DNA of 64,000 bases. Source: Colocasia esculenta (taxonomy: Eukaryota; Streptophyta; Magnoliopsida; Alismatales; Araceae). The stretch is taken from contig CM024758.1 in the NCBI GenBank assembly GCA_014218235.1, forward strand, positions 75,774,206 through 75,838,205. The letters run 5' to 3'. This document shows, piece by piece, positions 11,891-22,720 of this stretch. Numbering within the stretch: the first letter of the stretch is position 1; every line of letters starts with the position of its first letter. The notes beneath the pieces are model-generated. The model was not told the DNA's origin. It searched no databases and saw only the letters and a program-made list of their open reading frames with translations. The translations under genes and the position numbers were made by a program.

Positions 11891-11902
11891 TGGTATTAGA
11901 GC
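11891..11902 (+). other. Primer-binding site of C (tRNA-iMet)
   Basis: TGGTATTAGAGC, one mismatch to the plant initiator tRNA-Met complement TGGTATCAGAGC, five bases (GAGAT) after the LTR end. It fixes the plus orientation of C and the LTR boundary. Confidence 0.85.
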
Positions 11903-12266
11903 CAACGGGTTGAGATAGTACATAGATAAGCCATCATCTACACAATATTTCGAAGTCTTTATATAATAGTCCATACATGAGGAAAATACTTAATAATGGA
12001 TTAAAGATAGTAGGAAAATGGTTAGGACTAAGTAACTTAGGTTCTAACTGAGTTCATTGTTACAGGAAATGGCGAGCCGTGGTAGACATACCACCCAGGC
12101 TCGGGAGGACAAGCAGAGGCATGAGGAGAGGGGTGAGCAGTAGGCCCAGCACCTTAGGGTCCCATGGTACTTCCTCCACTACCACTTGTGGACTATGGCG
12201 TGTTCATGCAAGGCCTGGTCCAGGCGATGCAGACTCAGGCTCAGATGCAGCTGCATACAGGCACAG

Positions 12267-12335
12267 GTTAGAGTTGTTAAATAGGGAGTAGCCGTTTTGT
12301 TGGTTGTATTTGCTTATGTGTGCTTGTTGTCTCAG
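12267..12335 (+). other. Intron 1 in gag of C
   Basis: GTTAGAG at the 5' end and TTGTTGTCTCAG at the 3' end, 69 bp, T-rich before the AG. Exon 2 resumes GCTCAAGCTCC. The homologous position in E (49317-49389) holds a 73-bp intron of different sequence but the same borders. Splicing is inferred from sequence. Confidence 0.65.
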
Positions 12336-12542
12336 GCTCAAGCTCCAGCTCCAGTTCGACAGGAGCATGGCCATGGTGGTCCGTCCATCATGGAGAGGAT
12401 TCAGAGGATGGCTATGCCTTCTTTTAAGGGGGGGAGTCAGCCCTTTTGGCAAGAGAGCTAGATGAGAGTGGTGGACAAGATCTTCCGGGCTATCAAGTGT
12501 GCGGAAGATGACAAAGTTAGCCTGGCTACTTACATGCTACAG

Positions 12543-12612
12543 GTACTTAGAGTATATGTACTTGTGTAAGGTTAGGATTTTAGTTTGGATGCTTATGGGT
12601 TGTATTTTGAAG
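12543..12612 (+). other. Intron 2 in gag of C
   Basis: CTACAG then GTACTTAG...TATTTTGAAG, 70 bp, interrupting gag after TYMLQ; exon 3 begins GAGAGAGCTGATG. Removing it keeps the frame (Q|ERADV) until a one-base loss before WW. E carries an intron at the same place (49041-49117). Confidence 0.65.
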
Positions 12613-13360
12613 GAGAGAGCTGATGTTGGTGGGCCTCTGTGCTACGTACAAGATACGAGGATGGTGCTATAGAGGTGACTTGGGCCGAGTTTACTAGACT
12701 CTTTCATGCCAAGTTTATTCCCAAGCACATTCAGGACAAGATGGAGCAGGAGTTCCTATCACTCACTCAGGGCTCCATGACGGTTCTAGAGTATGAGGCT
12801 AGGTTTGCTGACCTTTCCAAGTATGCTCCTCATATTGTTGTAGATGAGTGCAGGAAGGCCAAGAAGTTTGTGATGGGGCTCAAACCATCATTAGGTTGAG
12901 ACTGGTTGCTTTTGACCATCAGACTTTGGACGAGGCTCTCAGCATAGCTGGCAGCAGGAGAGGAGATGGATCAGTATATAGAGGAGAGAAGGGCAGCTCA
13001 GAAGAGGTCAGTGCCACCTTTCCAGAGGCAAGACAAGAAGAAGGCAGTGGTGTACCAGTCGCCACAGCGTCCAGTAGCATCTCCGAGTCAGCAGACAGTT
13101 GTACCCCAGGCTCCAGCTTCAGCCCAGCGACAAGAAGGCGTGTCCTCATTGCGAAAGCGCACACAGAGGCACAAAGTGTTGGAAGCTTGCAAGGAAGTGC
13201 CTAAAGTGTGGCAGCACCGAGCACCAGTTTAGAGACTGCCCCAGACTTCAGCAGTTGCTCAGAGAGGAGTGCCGCCCCAGCAACGTAGCAGCAGTGGCAC
13301 CAGTGACAGGGAAACCGAGAAGGCCTCGGGCCCATGCCCGAGTGTATGGACTAGCTCGTG

Positions 13361-13888
13361 AGAATGCAGAGATGGCCGAGAACGTCACGGAAGGTATGGT
13401 CTTAGTTATGGGTGTGCAGGCTCAAGTGTTGTTTGATACAGGTGCTGCACATACTTTATTTTTGAGCGATTTGCTAAGTAGTTAGCAGCAGAGTCTGGAG
13501 TTGAGGTTAGAGGAGTTAGAGGTTCCTTTGTCTGTGCACACACCAGCAGGTACGGTAGCGACTAGGAAGTGCATTCGATTATCGTGTGCATTGAGGATCG
13601 AGGATTATCGAGTGCTTCTACATGCTCAAGATGAAGGACTATGATGCTATACTTGTCTAGATTGGCATGAGGAGCACTATGCCTTGGTTGATTACGGGGC
13701 AATAAGATTACTTTCGTATCCGGAGAGGATGAGTTCCACCGTTGCCAAGGAATCTAGAGGGAAGGTTTATGATCTCTTCCATGAGGCTATGAAGATGGTG
13801 AACAAGGGTTGTGACGCTTTTCTTGATAGAGTGGTATTAGTCCTAAGACTGATCAATCACCAACCCTAGAGGAGATCGAGGTGTGCAG
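13361..13888 (+). pseudogene. Protease and start of RT linker of C, cut off
   Basis: Aspartic protease of the Ty3/gypsy polyprotein, which would cleave Gag-Pol. The active site is seen as VLFDTGAAHTLF (about 13425-13465; DTGA instead of the commoner DSGA is normal in this lineage). After stops and frame changes the linker continues as LSYPERMSS, ESRGKVYDLF and finally LEEIEV (ends 13883), a sequence that in E is followed by RDYADIFPEDL and then RT. Here homology stops at about 13888 and unrelated LTR-like DNA begins. The RT core that should follow is not elsewhere in the window; C resumes only at 37417, near the end of RT. Confidence 0.75.
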
Positions 13889-15129
13889 CCTGGCTCACAA
13901 AGAACTTGGGGCACCACAACTGGAGAGGTAACCACGGTAGGTGTCGTACTATCGCCACGTACACAGAACCACGTGCACGTCACACACAAACCACGTGAAC
14001 CCTCACGTAAACCACAAGAAACCATGGTCCAATACATGTGAACACAACTGACTCGCGTAAACAATACGCAGTCACCGAACGTAAGCAACTAATTGCATAC
14101 CTTGTATTAACACGAGAACCAAGTGCACTCAGTGCACCTCATGCGTCAACACACATGCATTATCGATAAATATCATATTCAGTCTTTGCTGTGTCATAGC
14201 CAGTAGGCGGCAACATCGACTGCCGCTTACACAAAGTCAACGGCAAGGGACCTGGCCGTTAACATCCTGGCTGAGGAGCTTGGCGACAAGCGATCTTGAC
14301 GCCAAGTTCTTCGGCCATAAACCTGCAGAAAACCTAATCCGGCTCAGCGGGTTTTCTAACCGTTCTAACTACAGAAAATTGTATAGAAACTATTCTTTTA
14401 ACATGCAGGAACCCAATATAACCCACTACAACATGCTTCATACATAAACTACTCAAACCACACATTATCCCCATATGGTGCAACTCTATCCAAACATGCA
14501 TTATCATGCTAGTTCAAGTGGTTATGATGTGTTTTAATGTTTCTACGGAGCTAAACGGGTTCATCCCTACCTCAGAACGCGTTAGAATCTCCCGCAATCT
14601 CCCGGTTCACGCCGAGCCCTCCGCGAGCTCCCACGGGAATTGCACCACGATACGGCGTTTCCTCGCGCAATTCAGCGACGCCACGCGTTCTACGACCGTC
14701 CAACCACTCCTCGGAACCTGTTGGAAGCTTCAGAGACACCGGGGAGCGAAGCTGGGGCAAGAGGGAATGAGTGAGAGCTGAGAGAACTGCCCTCGGGTGA
14801 GCCTATAACCTGCACCATTCTCAGGTTAGCGTCAACCCCCATGCCGCCAGCAGCAACCGCCACCCTTAGCATCCACACCTACTGCCGCCAAGTTCAAGAA
14901 GTCAACGTCACTAACCTAGACGCCAACCAGTCAACGGCCACCCCTGGCCGCCAACTTCAACTGAACAGCAGTAGGTCCTATTCATTTCAGGACCAACCCG
15001 CTCTTCACCTGCTCAAAACACACATTCACATCACACATTCCACACAACTAGCTCACATTGGCCTCACAACGGTCTATACAACCAACACACACATGATCCG
15101 CATGGATCCGAAAGGCACGCGACGTTACA
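13889..15129 (-). mobile_element. Orphan LTR-like segment
   Basis: No protein is visible. On the minus strand it would begin TGTAACGTCG at 15129, similar in style to chromovirus LTRs, and it has the same order: a GACGGC/GTCAACG cluster (about 14960-14830), a weak TATA-like GGTTATAGG (near 14807), a GC-rich leader (14790-14580), and a second GACGGCAA cluster (14320-14195). No partner LTR, primer-binding site or target duplication was found, and its left edge coincides with the break in C. It may be a relic from a deletion or another nested insertion. Confidence 0.4.
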
Positions 15130-16746
15130 ACCTAGTCATGGATATCTGAGATATTGCTTCTTGACTGTTGAAAAGGTTGGTTTGAGAATTTGCTAAAATC
15201 CCTTGAAGGACCTTTTCCAATGTTTCTTGATGTTCTTTCAATTCAAGGGATGGATCAGCCAAAGTTCCAATGTGTCTGTTGAACCTTTGAGTTGCATGAT
15301 CTGATGCTTCTTTCTGCTTGATGAACTAAGCATGCATTGAACTTTCCATCCTTGTATCTTCAGGTCAAAGCTCTCGGACATTTGTGGGATGGTAGAAGTA
15401 AACGCATCAAACTTGTCATTGAGAAAGGAATTTAACTCTGGTGCAACAGAAGGTCCACCAAAGGAAGTGGAGGTTTGAGCATGAGCTTGTGGAGTGAATG
15501 AAGGAATATCCACAGCAAGATGAAGTGGTGAAGAGGTGTGATAGGTACATCCAGGGGTATGGGTGCTTCTTCCTCAACAGGAGGCTGATCCTCATGTGCA
15601 GGGGGCTGGTCCTCATGTGCTGGTACCTCAAGAGGTTGTGCCACTAGCTCAGGAGCCACTGGGGCCTCAACTACAGCTGGTCCTCTTCTCACTTGATCAC
15701 CTTCCAGTCTAAATCCCATGGAATTTCTGAATGTGCTTCAAATTGTAGATATTTGCCTTGGGAATGGATTTGGGCTTGCCCATTCTCAAAAGACACTCCA
15801 AAATGTGCAAAGACTGGTGTGAGATGAGTAGCATATGGGAGAGATCTGTGGAGATCCGTCATTGTGGTTTCTGACATGATTTGGTACATGATAACATGCA
15901 AATAATTTTGATCTCTTTCTTCATGCAGTAAATAACAAATCTCTGTATGTCAGTGAGTCTATCCCGACCACTGCCTTGGGGTGTGATTATTGTGGTGAGG
16001 ATGTGATGCACCAATTTCAATGCAGGGTGGAAGGTATTGGTGTTGAAATTGGGGACATAGGTCTTGGGCTGGACTCAACAGCTGGGAGTATAGTAAGCAT
16101 AGAATAGGCCTCATGCAGATCAAACTCAAAATCATGATAACTTTCACCTTCATCTGGGTCACTGAACAGGGTGGCAGCCAATTCAGTAGGCAAGTCAATC
16201 AAAACACCTTTGACCTCTGACTTGTAACCTTCATCAGTGCATTCTAGGTTCAGATAGAATTCTTGAACTAAACGGGGGTAAAATGTTCTGAACTTGAAAT
16301 GAAGGGCAACCAAGTCTGAAAGCGGAAGAATTGAAGGACTTCACAGAATGCAGCTGCTAGGTTAATATCCTTTAGGTCAACAGCCCTAGGTTTGAGGATA
16401 GACTTCCTTTGTAGCAAGCTGGATGGAGTGGCCTCAGAAGGCTGGATGAAGTGGCGTCAGAAGGCTTGGATGACCCAGATGAAGTGGAGGAGGATTCCTC
16501 ATAGGGCTCAGGAGAAGATGCCAGAATTTTCCATCTAGGGTGAGCAGATCTTTGTGGGAAGGGCTCTACTGGAAGAGGATGCCCTACCTCTCTTCGATGG
16601 TGTAGGAGAGCAGATGATCCTCCGGGCTGCGGAGCAGGATCATGCCGACGCTTGCTTCTCCTTTCAACTAGTTGTTGTTCTTCAACTGGAATAGGTCTGG
16701 CAGTTGCCCTTGACCTGGCACACAGCGGGGCACCTGCTTGGCAGCC
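15126..16746 (-). pseudogene. Broken 'putative plant transposon protein' ORF downstream of copia-1 pol
   Basis: Not part of the canonical gag-pol set. On the minus strand a start MAAKQVPRC lies at 16746 (cat on plus, 16744-16746); a basic, Ser/Pro-rich region follows (ERRSKRRHDPAPQPGG, SSSTSSGSSKPSD), then FKFRTFYPRLVQEFYLNL, EVKGVLIDLPTELAATLF and an acidic DPDEGESYHDFEFDLHEAY (about 16300-16080). The LVxEFYxNL...VRG-like pattern resembles the family annotated in plants as 'putative plant transposon protein' (I believe Pfam PF20167); its function is unknown. The C-terminus holds repeated EVPAHEDQPP and a charged, possibly coiled-coil tail (SLELKEHQETLEKVLQG) ending in a stop at 15126. At least three frameshifts break it. 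Being on the same strand and downstream of pol, it may be a third ORF of copia-1, as in envelope-like copia lineages; this is inference. Confidence 0.5.
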
Positions 16747-16959
16747 ATGGTTGCAGAAGAATGAGGAAGAACAGGGTATGAAGGGGTGGGGTGAAGGGAA
16801 GGAAGACTGAGATGGTTGGGAGGGGGAAGGAGATGAACATTGTGTCGTTTTCAAAGAGAGATGGCGGCCATGGGGTCGACTGGGGTATAAAAGGTTTTAG
16901 GGGTACAATGGCCCGCAGGTACAAGAAACTCCAAACTGGCGCCAACGGCTGGAATCACC

Positions 16960-17050
16960 CAGAAAGGCTTGTGTGTCGACACTAGATAGGGAGTGTGTCG
17001 ACACAGGCTTAGACTGTGTCGACACTAGATGGAGGTAGTGTCGACTGGCC
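16960..17050. repeat. GTGTCGACAC palindrome cluster upstream of the extra ORF
   Basis: Four GTGTCGAC(AC) copies within about 80 bp (near 16973, 16995, 17018 and 17038). The same 10-bp palindrome clusters in both copia LTRs (24960-25190, 27520-27915) and in the gag linker. A TATAAAAG at 16886-16893 lies close by but reads on the plus strand, opposite to the ORF, so a promoter role for the ORF is uncertain. Confidence 0.6.
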
Positions 17051-17059
17051 TGAAGAATT

Positions 17060-18460
17060 TGTAATTCGAGCATGGGAAAAAATTGTGATTTGGGAAATCT
17101 TTATATGATGAATATGAATGGAATTAAATTTTCAAGGATTTTTAAGACACCAAAGAATTCATTTGTCAAATTGTTACAAAAATTCAGCAAACTTCAAGTT
17201 TTACACAACAACTTACAGGATATGTTCATTAAATGACTTGAGCCATTAAAATGATGGTTTGAGGGATATAATACATTCAACAATCAATAACAACTACCAT
17301 ATTCTCCAAATCCAAAGAAATAAAAATATCTTTTAGATTGAAATCAAGTGTGATGAAGGTAAACACCTTAGAACAAACTAATGAAAGACATGGATGTTTA
17401 TTTTAAGCAATTCTCCTTGGACAAACACACATTATTTTTTTAATCAAACTGTCAAATGTAGTAAATCTTGTTCACTTACAAACTAATGCTTTTTACACAC
17501 CATAGTCCCTAGATACTAGAGATTTACCCATTATCCAGTTTCAAGGGGTAGATGACACACTTTTAACGTGAAAATATACGTTTATCAGACGCCAATATTT
17601 TCAATTACTCAGTCATCATCAAAATATATGAAGCATGTTGTTTTGTTTTGTTTTTTTTTCAATTTTAACCTCTTTGAACAGAGATAGCAAAAAGGCTTCA
17701 TGACATACATGACACTTCATTCATTGTGAAGGTGTGTAGTTTCTCAGCATTTCTGCCATTGCTCTGTTGAATATGAGTGTAAGGAGAATTTTATAAAATG
17801 AAAGCATTTATGTCCCACATCAGTTGCAAAAAAAAATGTTTAAATTCCAGTCACACATTATCTTTCAGTTTTGAAAGAGATTTGAATTTCTGTAGTCTTG
17901 AAGAGTATAGTTGAGAGTTGATGAAAAAAAAAATGTAGTAGATCACTCAAAAAATTTTTGAGGTTCTAGACAACTCAATGAGTACATCATGTAAGGAAGT
18001 TGTTGTAATTTAAGAAGAGTTTTGAATTTTGCAAAAAGAATGACTTGTGAATTCTTTACCTCCCCCTGAGATGATGATTCCAACAACTTTTCATCAAAAT
18101 CAAGATGTGGAAGTATTTTGAAAACAGAAATGATTCTCTTTGAACAATAAAAGCTCCCCCTCAACAATTGCATATCATTTCTTAGTACTTAGCGGAGACA
18201 TATACTCTCGCATAGTGAAAGTGTCCAGACAAGCAGAACTTGTCCTTCTTCAAGTCACAATTTGATATACCAAGATGTTCAACACAATGTGAGTTGAAGA
18301 ATTATTGTCAAAAGGAAATGGAGTAGAATTGTGAGAGATGTGAAAATATGAATCAAGGAAGCAAAGAAGAATGATGAAACAATGACTCCCCCTAAGAATA
18401 TGCCTAAACACTCAACCCAAATGAGAGAGATCAAGAAGATGGACATTTGCAAAGACCAAG
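17060..18460 (-). other. Non-coding 3' region of copia-1 with several polypurine tracts
   Basis: AT-rich, no ORF of note. On the minus strand AGGGGGA(G) tracts occur at 18386-18393, 18154-18161 and 18060-18067, the first within a sentence typical of SIRE-type copia elements (GGGTTGAGTG ... CTTAGGGGGAG). Any of them could prime plus-strand DNA synthesis. The 3' LTR expected beyond was not found, so copia-1 has lost its end or it lies outside recognisable sequence. Confidence 0.5.
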
Positions 18461-18469
18461 CTCTCCTCA

Positions 18470-19104
18470 AGGATGAAAATCTACTGTCAGGAAGAGGTTT
18501 GGTGAAGCTGTCAACAATTTTTTTTTTCAGTTTCAATAAAGAGGAGTTCAAAAGATTTCTTTGCTACCTCATCCCTCAAGAAATGATGCCTAATTTCAAT
18601 GTGTTTTGTTCTAAAATGTTAAATTGGGTTTTTAGACAGATTTATGGCACATCTGTTGTCACAAAGAATGGGAACACAACCTAACTCTTGGTTGTAATTA
18701 ATAAGTTGATGTTTCACCCAAAGAATTTGAGTGCCACATCTACCAACTGCAACATACTCAGCCTCTGCAGTTGAAAGAGCAACTGAGTGTTGCTTTTTAG
18801 AAGCCCAAGAGATTAGGCATCCACCTAAGTACAACACAAGAACTTGTGCTTTTTCTATGTAGCTTACACCCAGCATAATCAGCATCACAATAGGCAATCA
18901 AATCTAACTTACAACCAGCAGGATACCAAATTCCAAGATCACATGTTCCAACAAGATATTTAAATATTCTTTTAACAGCTAACATGTGACTTTCTTTTGG
19001 ATTAGCTTGAAATCTAGCACACAAGCACACAACTGAACGAATGTCAGGTCTAGAAGTGGTGAGATAGAGTAGAGAACCAATCATACCTCTGTATGTCTTT
19101 GGTT
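18470..19104 (-). pseudogene. RNase H of copia-1
   Basis: Degrades the RNA strand during reverse transcription. Visible on the minus strand: MIGSLLYLTTSRPDI (end of RT/connection, 19084), AVKRIFKYLVGTCDLGI, the first catalytic Asp in YCDADYAG, then SWASKKQHSVALSTAEAEYVAVG with the Glu, and LCDNRCAINLSKNPI with the next Asp (18620). The tail, with ADIFTKPL-like sequence (read as VDSFTKPLP in another frame near 18500), marks the polyprotein end. Frameshifts near 18840 and 18620 break it. Ty1/copia identity is clear. Confidence 0.85.
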
Positions 19105-19926
19105 CTACTGACTTACCAAGTGAGTCTTTTCTAGTTTAGCATTAATTGCTATGGGTGTGCTTGAATGCTTGAGGTTTTGAAAGTCAAACCTTTTCAGAAG
19201 TTCTTTGACATATTTGGTTTGACTTATGAAGATCCCCTCACTGGTTTGGTTAACCTGCAATCCCAAGCAAAATTGTAAGTCTCCCATTAAACTCATTTCA
19301 AATTCATTTTTCATTTGGTTTGCAAATTCACTGCACAGGCTCTTATTAGTTGATCCATATTATGTCATCAACATAAATTTGACTGCAATTATTTGTTTAT
19401 TGACAGTTTTTGTGAACAGGGTTTGATCAACATTACTTTAGAATATACTTTTTCAACCAGAAAAGAACACAAACGGTCATACCAAGCCCTTGGAGCTTGT
19501 TTAAGACCATAAAGAGCCTTATGAAGCTTAAAAACATGATTATGATATTTTTCATTTTCAAAGCCAGGAGGTTGTTCAACAAAAACATTTTCTTTTATAT
19601 AACCATTCAAAAAGGCACTTTTGACATCCATTTGATAAACTTTAAATTTCAGTGAAGATGCAAAAGCAAGAAACTCTTTCAGCTTCTAGCCTAGCTACAG
19701 GGGCATATGACTCTTCAAAATCAATTCCAAATTCTTGGTTGTACCCCTTTGCAACTAGCCTAGCTTTATTTCTTATGACTTGACCATTTTCATTCAATTT
19801 ATTTTTGAAAACGCATCTAGTGCCAATGACTGATTGGTCACTAGGTCTAGGTACTAATTCCCATACTTGATTTCTTTCAAATTGATGAAGTTCATCATGC
19901 ATTGCATTGATCCAATCAGAACTCAT
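19105..19926 (-). pseudogene. Reverse transcriptase of copia-1
   Basis: Copies retroelement RNA into DNA. N-terminus DWINAMHDELHQFERNQVWELV, then VFKNKLNENGQVIRNKARLVAKG and YAPVARLEA (19926-19660); after a frame change, MDVKSAFLNGYIKENVFVEQPPGF and ALYGLKQAPRAWYDRL (19631-19460); the catalytic IYVDDI with YVDD at 19364-19375; FEMSLMGDLQFCLGLQV and IFISQTKYVKELLKRF (19314-19190). This is the classic RVT_2 order of Ty1/copia. Two or more frameshifts show that it is a relic, but the catalytic aspartates are still encoded. Confidence 0.9.
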
Positions 19927-19989
19927 TAGAGCTTCATTAATTGATTTTGGTTCAACTTGGAAATTAGTGCTAGTGGGTCTTCATGAATT

Positions 19990-21600
19990 GCATTCAGGAA
20001 TGATGATCTAGTTCTTACCCTATCTTGCACATTGCCAACAAATTTCTAATGAGTGATCTCTCAAAAATCTATGTTCAGAAGTTACCTGTTGAGATACACT
20101 TAAGTCTGGAACAACATTACCTGATCCACTAGAAGTACGTGAATGAATGTTCAAATTCTCACCAATGTCTTCATTTTCCTCAACAGTTGGTGAAGAATCC
20201 ACAATGAAATCATCATCTTCATTATCTTGACTGTCCCTGCAAGATTTAGAACCATGAGTTGAAAAGAATTTTCATCAAAAATAACATGTGGAGACTCTTC
20301 AACAGTTTTGTTCTTGAGAGAGTAAACTATAAAAGCTCTTGACACTTCAGAATAGCCAAGAAAGATGGCTTCCTGACTTTTAGCATCAAACTTGTCAAGA
20401 TTTTCCTTATTGTTGTTATGCACAAACATTTACACCCAAAGATTTTGAAATAACACAAGGTTGGCTTTTTGTTTTTCAACAACTCATAAGAGGTTTTTAT
20501 GATTTTTAATCTGACCAATGCTTTATTGAGAATGTGATTTGTTATATTCACAGCTTCAGCCCAGAAGGATTTGAGCAAATTGCTTTCTAAGAGCATGGAT
20601 CTAGCCATTTCCACAAGAGTTCTATTCTTTCTTTCCACAACTCCATTTTGTTCTGGAGTTCTTGGTGAAGAAAACTTGTGAAATATGTGAAGTTTAGCAC
20701 AAATAATCAAAAAAGGATTTGTTTTCAAACTCACCCCCATGATCAGTCAAAATGTTTTTGATTTTATATGGAAAACTTGTAAGGCAGTGGTACAGAAATT
20801 CCTGAACTCAAGGCAAGCATCACTTTTGTGGGACAGAAAGATAACCCATGTAAATCTAGTAAAATCATCAATAATGATAAACCCATATCTTTTGCCACTA
20901 AGACTTAGAATTATTGTTGGTCCAAAGAGGTCCATGTGAAGTAATTCTAGTGGCTTAGATGTGAGTACCTCATTGAAGGTTTTAAAAGATTTTCTGGTTT
21001 ATTTTCCTTGGGCACAAATCCCACAAACTTATTTTCTACATTAGAAAAGGATTCAGGAAGACCTTTAACCAAATTCAGCCTTAACAGTTTATTTATTGTT
21101 CTGAAACATGCATGACCAAGTCGTTTGTGCCAAGTCCATGCAATTTCATTCTTATTTGCAACAAGACAAATATTTTCAGAAAAGTTTTTATCAAGGTTGA
21201 TCATGTAGACATTGTTTTCCCTCTTTCCAAAGAATTTTATTTTATCAGTTGATGAGTCAATTATCTTGTAAAAATCAGATTCAAACACAACTTTGTGACC
21301 TTTGTCACATAGTTGGCTAATGCTCAGCAAATTGTAATTTAAACCATTAACTAACAAAACATTATCACTGAGTTTGAGGAAGATTGACCAACCTTTCCAG
21401 ATCCAATAATGTTTCCTTTATTTTACCTCCAAATGTAACAGAACCTCCCTCCTTCTCAATCAGGAATGAAAATTTAGTTTTGTCTCCAGTCATGTGTCGT
21501 AAACACCCACTATCAAGGAACCACACATTTGAGTTGGGTGCACGACCTTCCTGCAAAAAGAATCAATGGAGAAAGATTTTGGTACCCAAACATGTTGGGA
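19990..21600 (-). pseudogene. Protease remnant and integrase of copia-1
   Basis: Integrase inserts the cDNA. From right to left: the segment with WFLDSGCLRHMTGD (21530-21490; DSG is the protease active site), LLSISQLCDKGHKV, the GAG_pre-integrase zinc region WTWHKRLGHACFRTINKL (about 21150), the core beginning MDLFGPT and IIIDDFTRFTWVIFL (20935), SPRTPEQNGVVERKNRTLVEMARSMLLES with the catalytic Glu (20670-20590), KTSYELL and the C-terminal FDAKSQEAIFLGYSEVSRAFIVY (20385). This is Ty1/copia order (PR-INT-RT-RH). Several frameshifts and stops interrupt it. The stretch 20000-20250 is a poorly conserved linker to RT. Confidence 0.85.
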
Positions 21601-22720
21601 CCATCAGAATGTTTGAGCATTGATATCAAATCTTTTCTAAACCAAATCTAATTTATTTTTTGTTTTTGTTTTGTTTCAGTGCTGTTTTTTGCCTTTTTCA
21701 ATTTGTTCTTCCCTTTTGGAATAAAAACACCAGTGTTCTTTTTCTCTTTAGGAGGGGAGTTTTGCATTTAGACATGAGTGTTCAGTTGTGGAGGTACAAA
21801 CCAAGGGTTTTGTTGGTACATTGAAAATTTTGGATAGAAGAATTGAGCGTGGTACCAAAATGGATTGTGATACCATTGCTTCCAAGAATTAGTCCAATCA
21901 GCTTGATGTGCTGTCTTGGAAGTCCAAGGTTTGTCATGAATGGCTTCTTTTGAATTTTTCTTATTTTTCAGATTTTTATTTGAATTTTTGTTGACTGGTT
22001 TGTGTTTATTGAGGTTGAGCAGGTCGACTTGTCCTTGACTGATGTCGACACTGCAGTCACAAATTTCATCTTTTTGTGGACTGGTGTCGACCTGTCAGGT
22101 GATTGTGTCGACCTGTTTGATTTCGTTTTTGTTCTGGGTTTTTGAAGTCTTTGTTGTGTTGCTTGACACTTGCTTGTTTGTTGTGTTTCAAGACTAGGAC
22201 CTTGACAAAATTTATCAAGGGTGTTTTTTCCCTTATTTCCCAGATTTGTCTTTCTTTGATTTTTGTTTATTGAATCCTAGTCCATGTGATTCAGATCTCA
22301 TTCTGGCTCCTAGCAAGGCCTCCAAATTGTCTTTACCTTTTGTGAAGGTTTCAATGACTTGCTCTTTTCTTTTAGCTAGTTTTCTAAGGTTTTGATTTCA
22401 TCAGCATTTTGTTATTTTTCTTTTTGTTCCAATCCAGCTTTTCAGACAATTCTTTAACTCATGAGTGGCCTTTTGGGATGCAAGCTTGAGCTCATCAATT
22501 CACATTCAGAAGATTTTCTTTTTCCTCATGGATCTAAGCTACTTCATTTTCCAATTCACAAATTCGTTTGTTTATTGATTGGTCATGCAGAATGTTTTCA
22601 ATTTTCTTCTTTAGATGTTTGTTTTCTTTTCTTATTTCAGAATATTTTCAACAAGTTCAGCATACGCATCTTGCCAATCATCAATTGAATAATCTTCAAA
22701 AGATGTACTTACCTTTCCAT
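21601..22720 (-). pseudogene. gag-to-protease linker of copia-1
   Basis: Low-complexity, Lys/Asn-rich linker between nucleocapsid and protease. On the minus strand GTCGAC palindromes at 22020-22110 lie inside the coding sequence and give repeated VDT/VDI tripeptides (KQVDTIT, QVDTSPQ, CSVDIS). Aromatic Trp/Tyr-rich stretches (WYHAQFFYPKF) follow. No catalytic domain. Stops occur. Confidence 0.6.

Larger units (their letters stand above)
12069..13360 (+). pseudogene. gag of chromovirus C, with two introns
   Basis: Starts MASRGRHTTQARED (ATG at 12069). Order: a Pro/Gln N-terminus with VDYGVFMQGLVQAMQTQAQ (near 12185-12260); after the first intron, APAPVRQEHGHGG and MAMPSFKG; KIFRAIKCAEDDKVSLATYMLQ just before the second intron; then WWASVLRTRYEDG, the gag core FTRLFHAKFIPKHIQDKMEQ, FADLSKYAPHIVVDE, and two zinc motifs, CPHCESAHRGTKCW and the CCHC knuckle CLKCGSTEHQFRDC (near 13200-13245). 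Stops (for example after HEERGEQ) and single-base indels make it non-functional. It builds the particle and binds genomic RNA through the knuckle in intact relatives. Homologous throughout to the gag of element E. Confidence 0.85.

Noticed and set aside
11891..11902. tRNA gene fragment at TGGTATTAGAGC sites
   Set aside because: Only 12 bases complementary to the tRNA 3' end directly next to LTRs; these are primer-binding sites.
15135..16950. Host gene
   Set aside because: Three or more frameshifts, retroelement on both sides, and a family usually linked to transposons.
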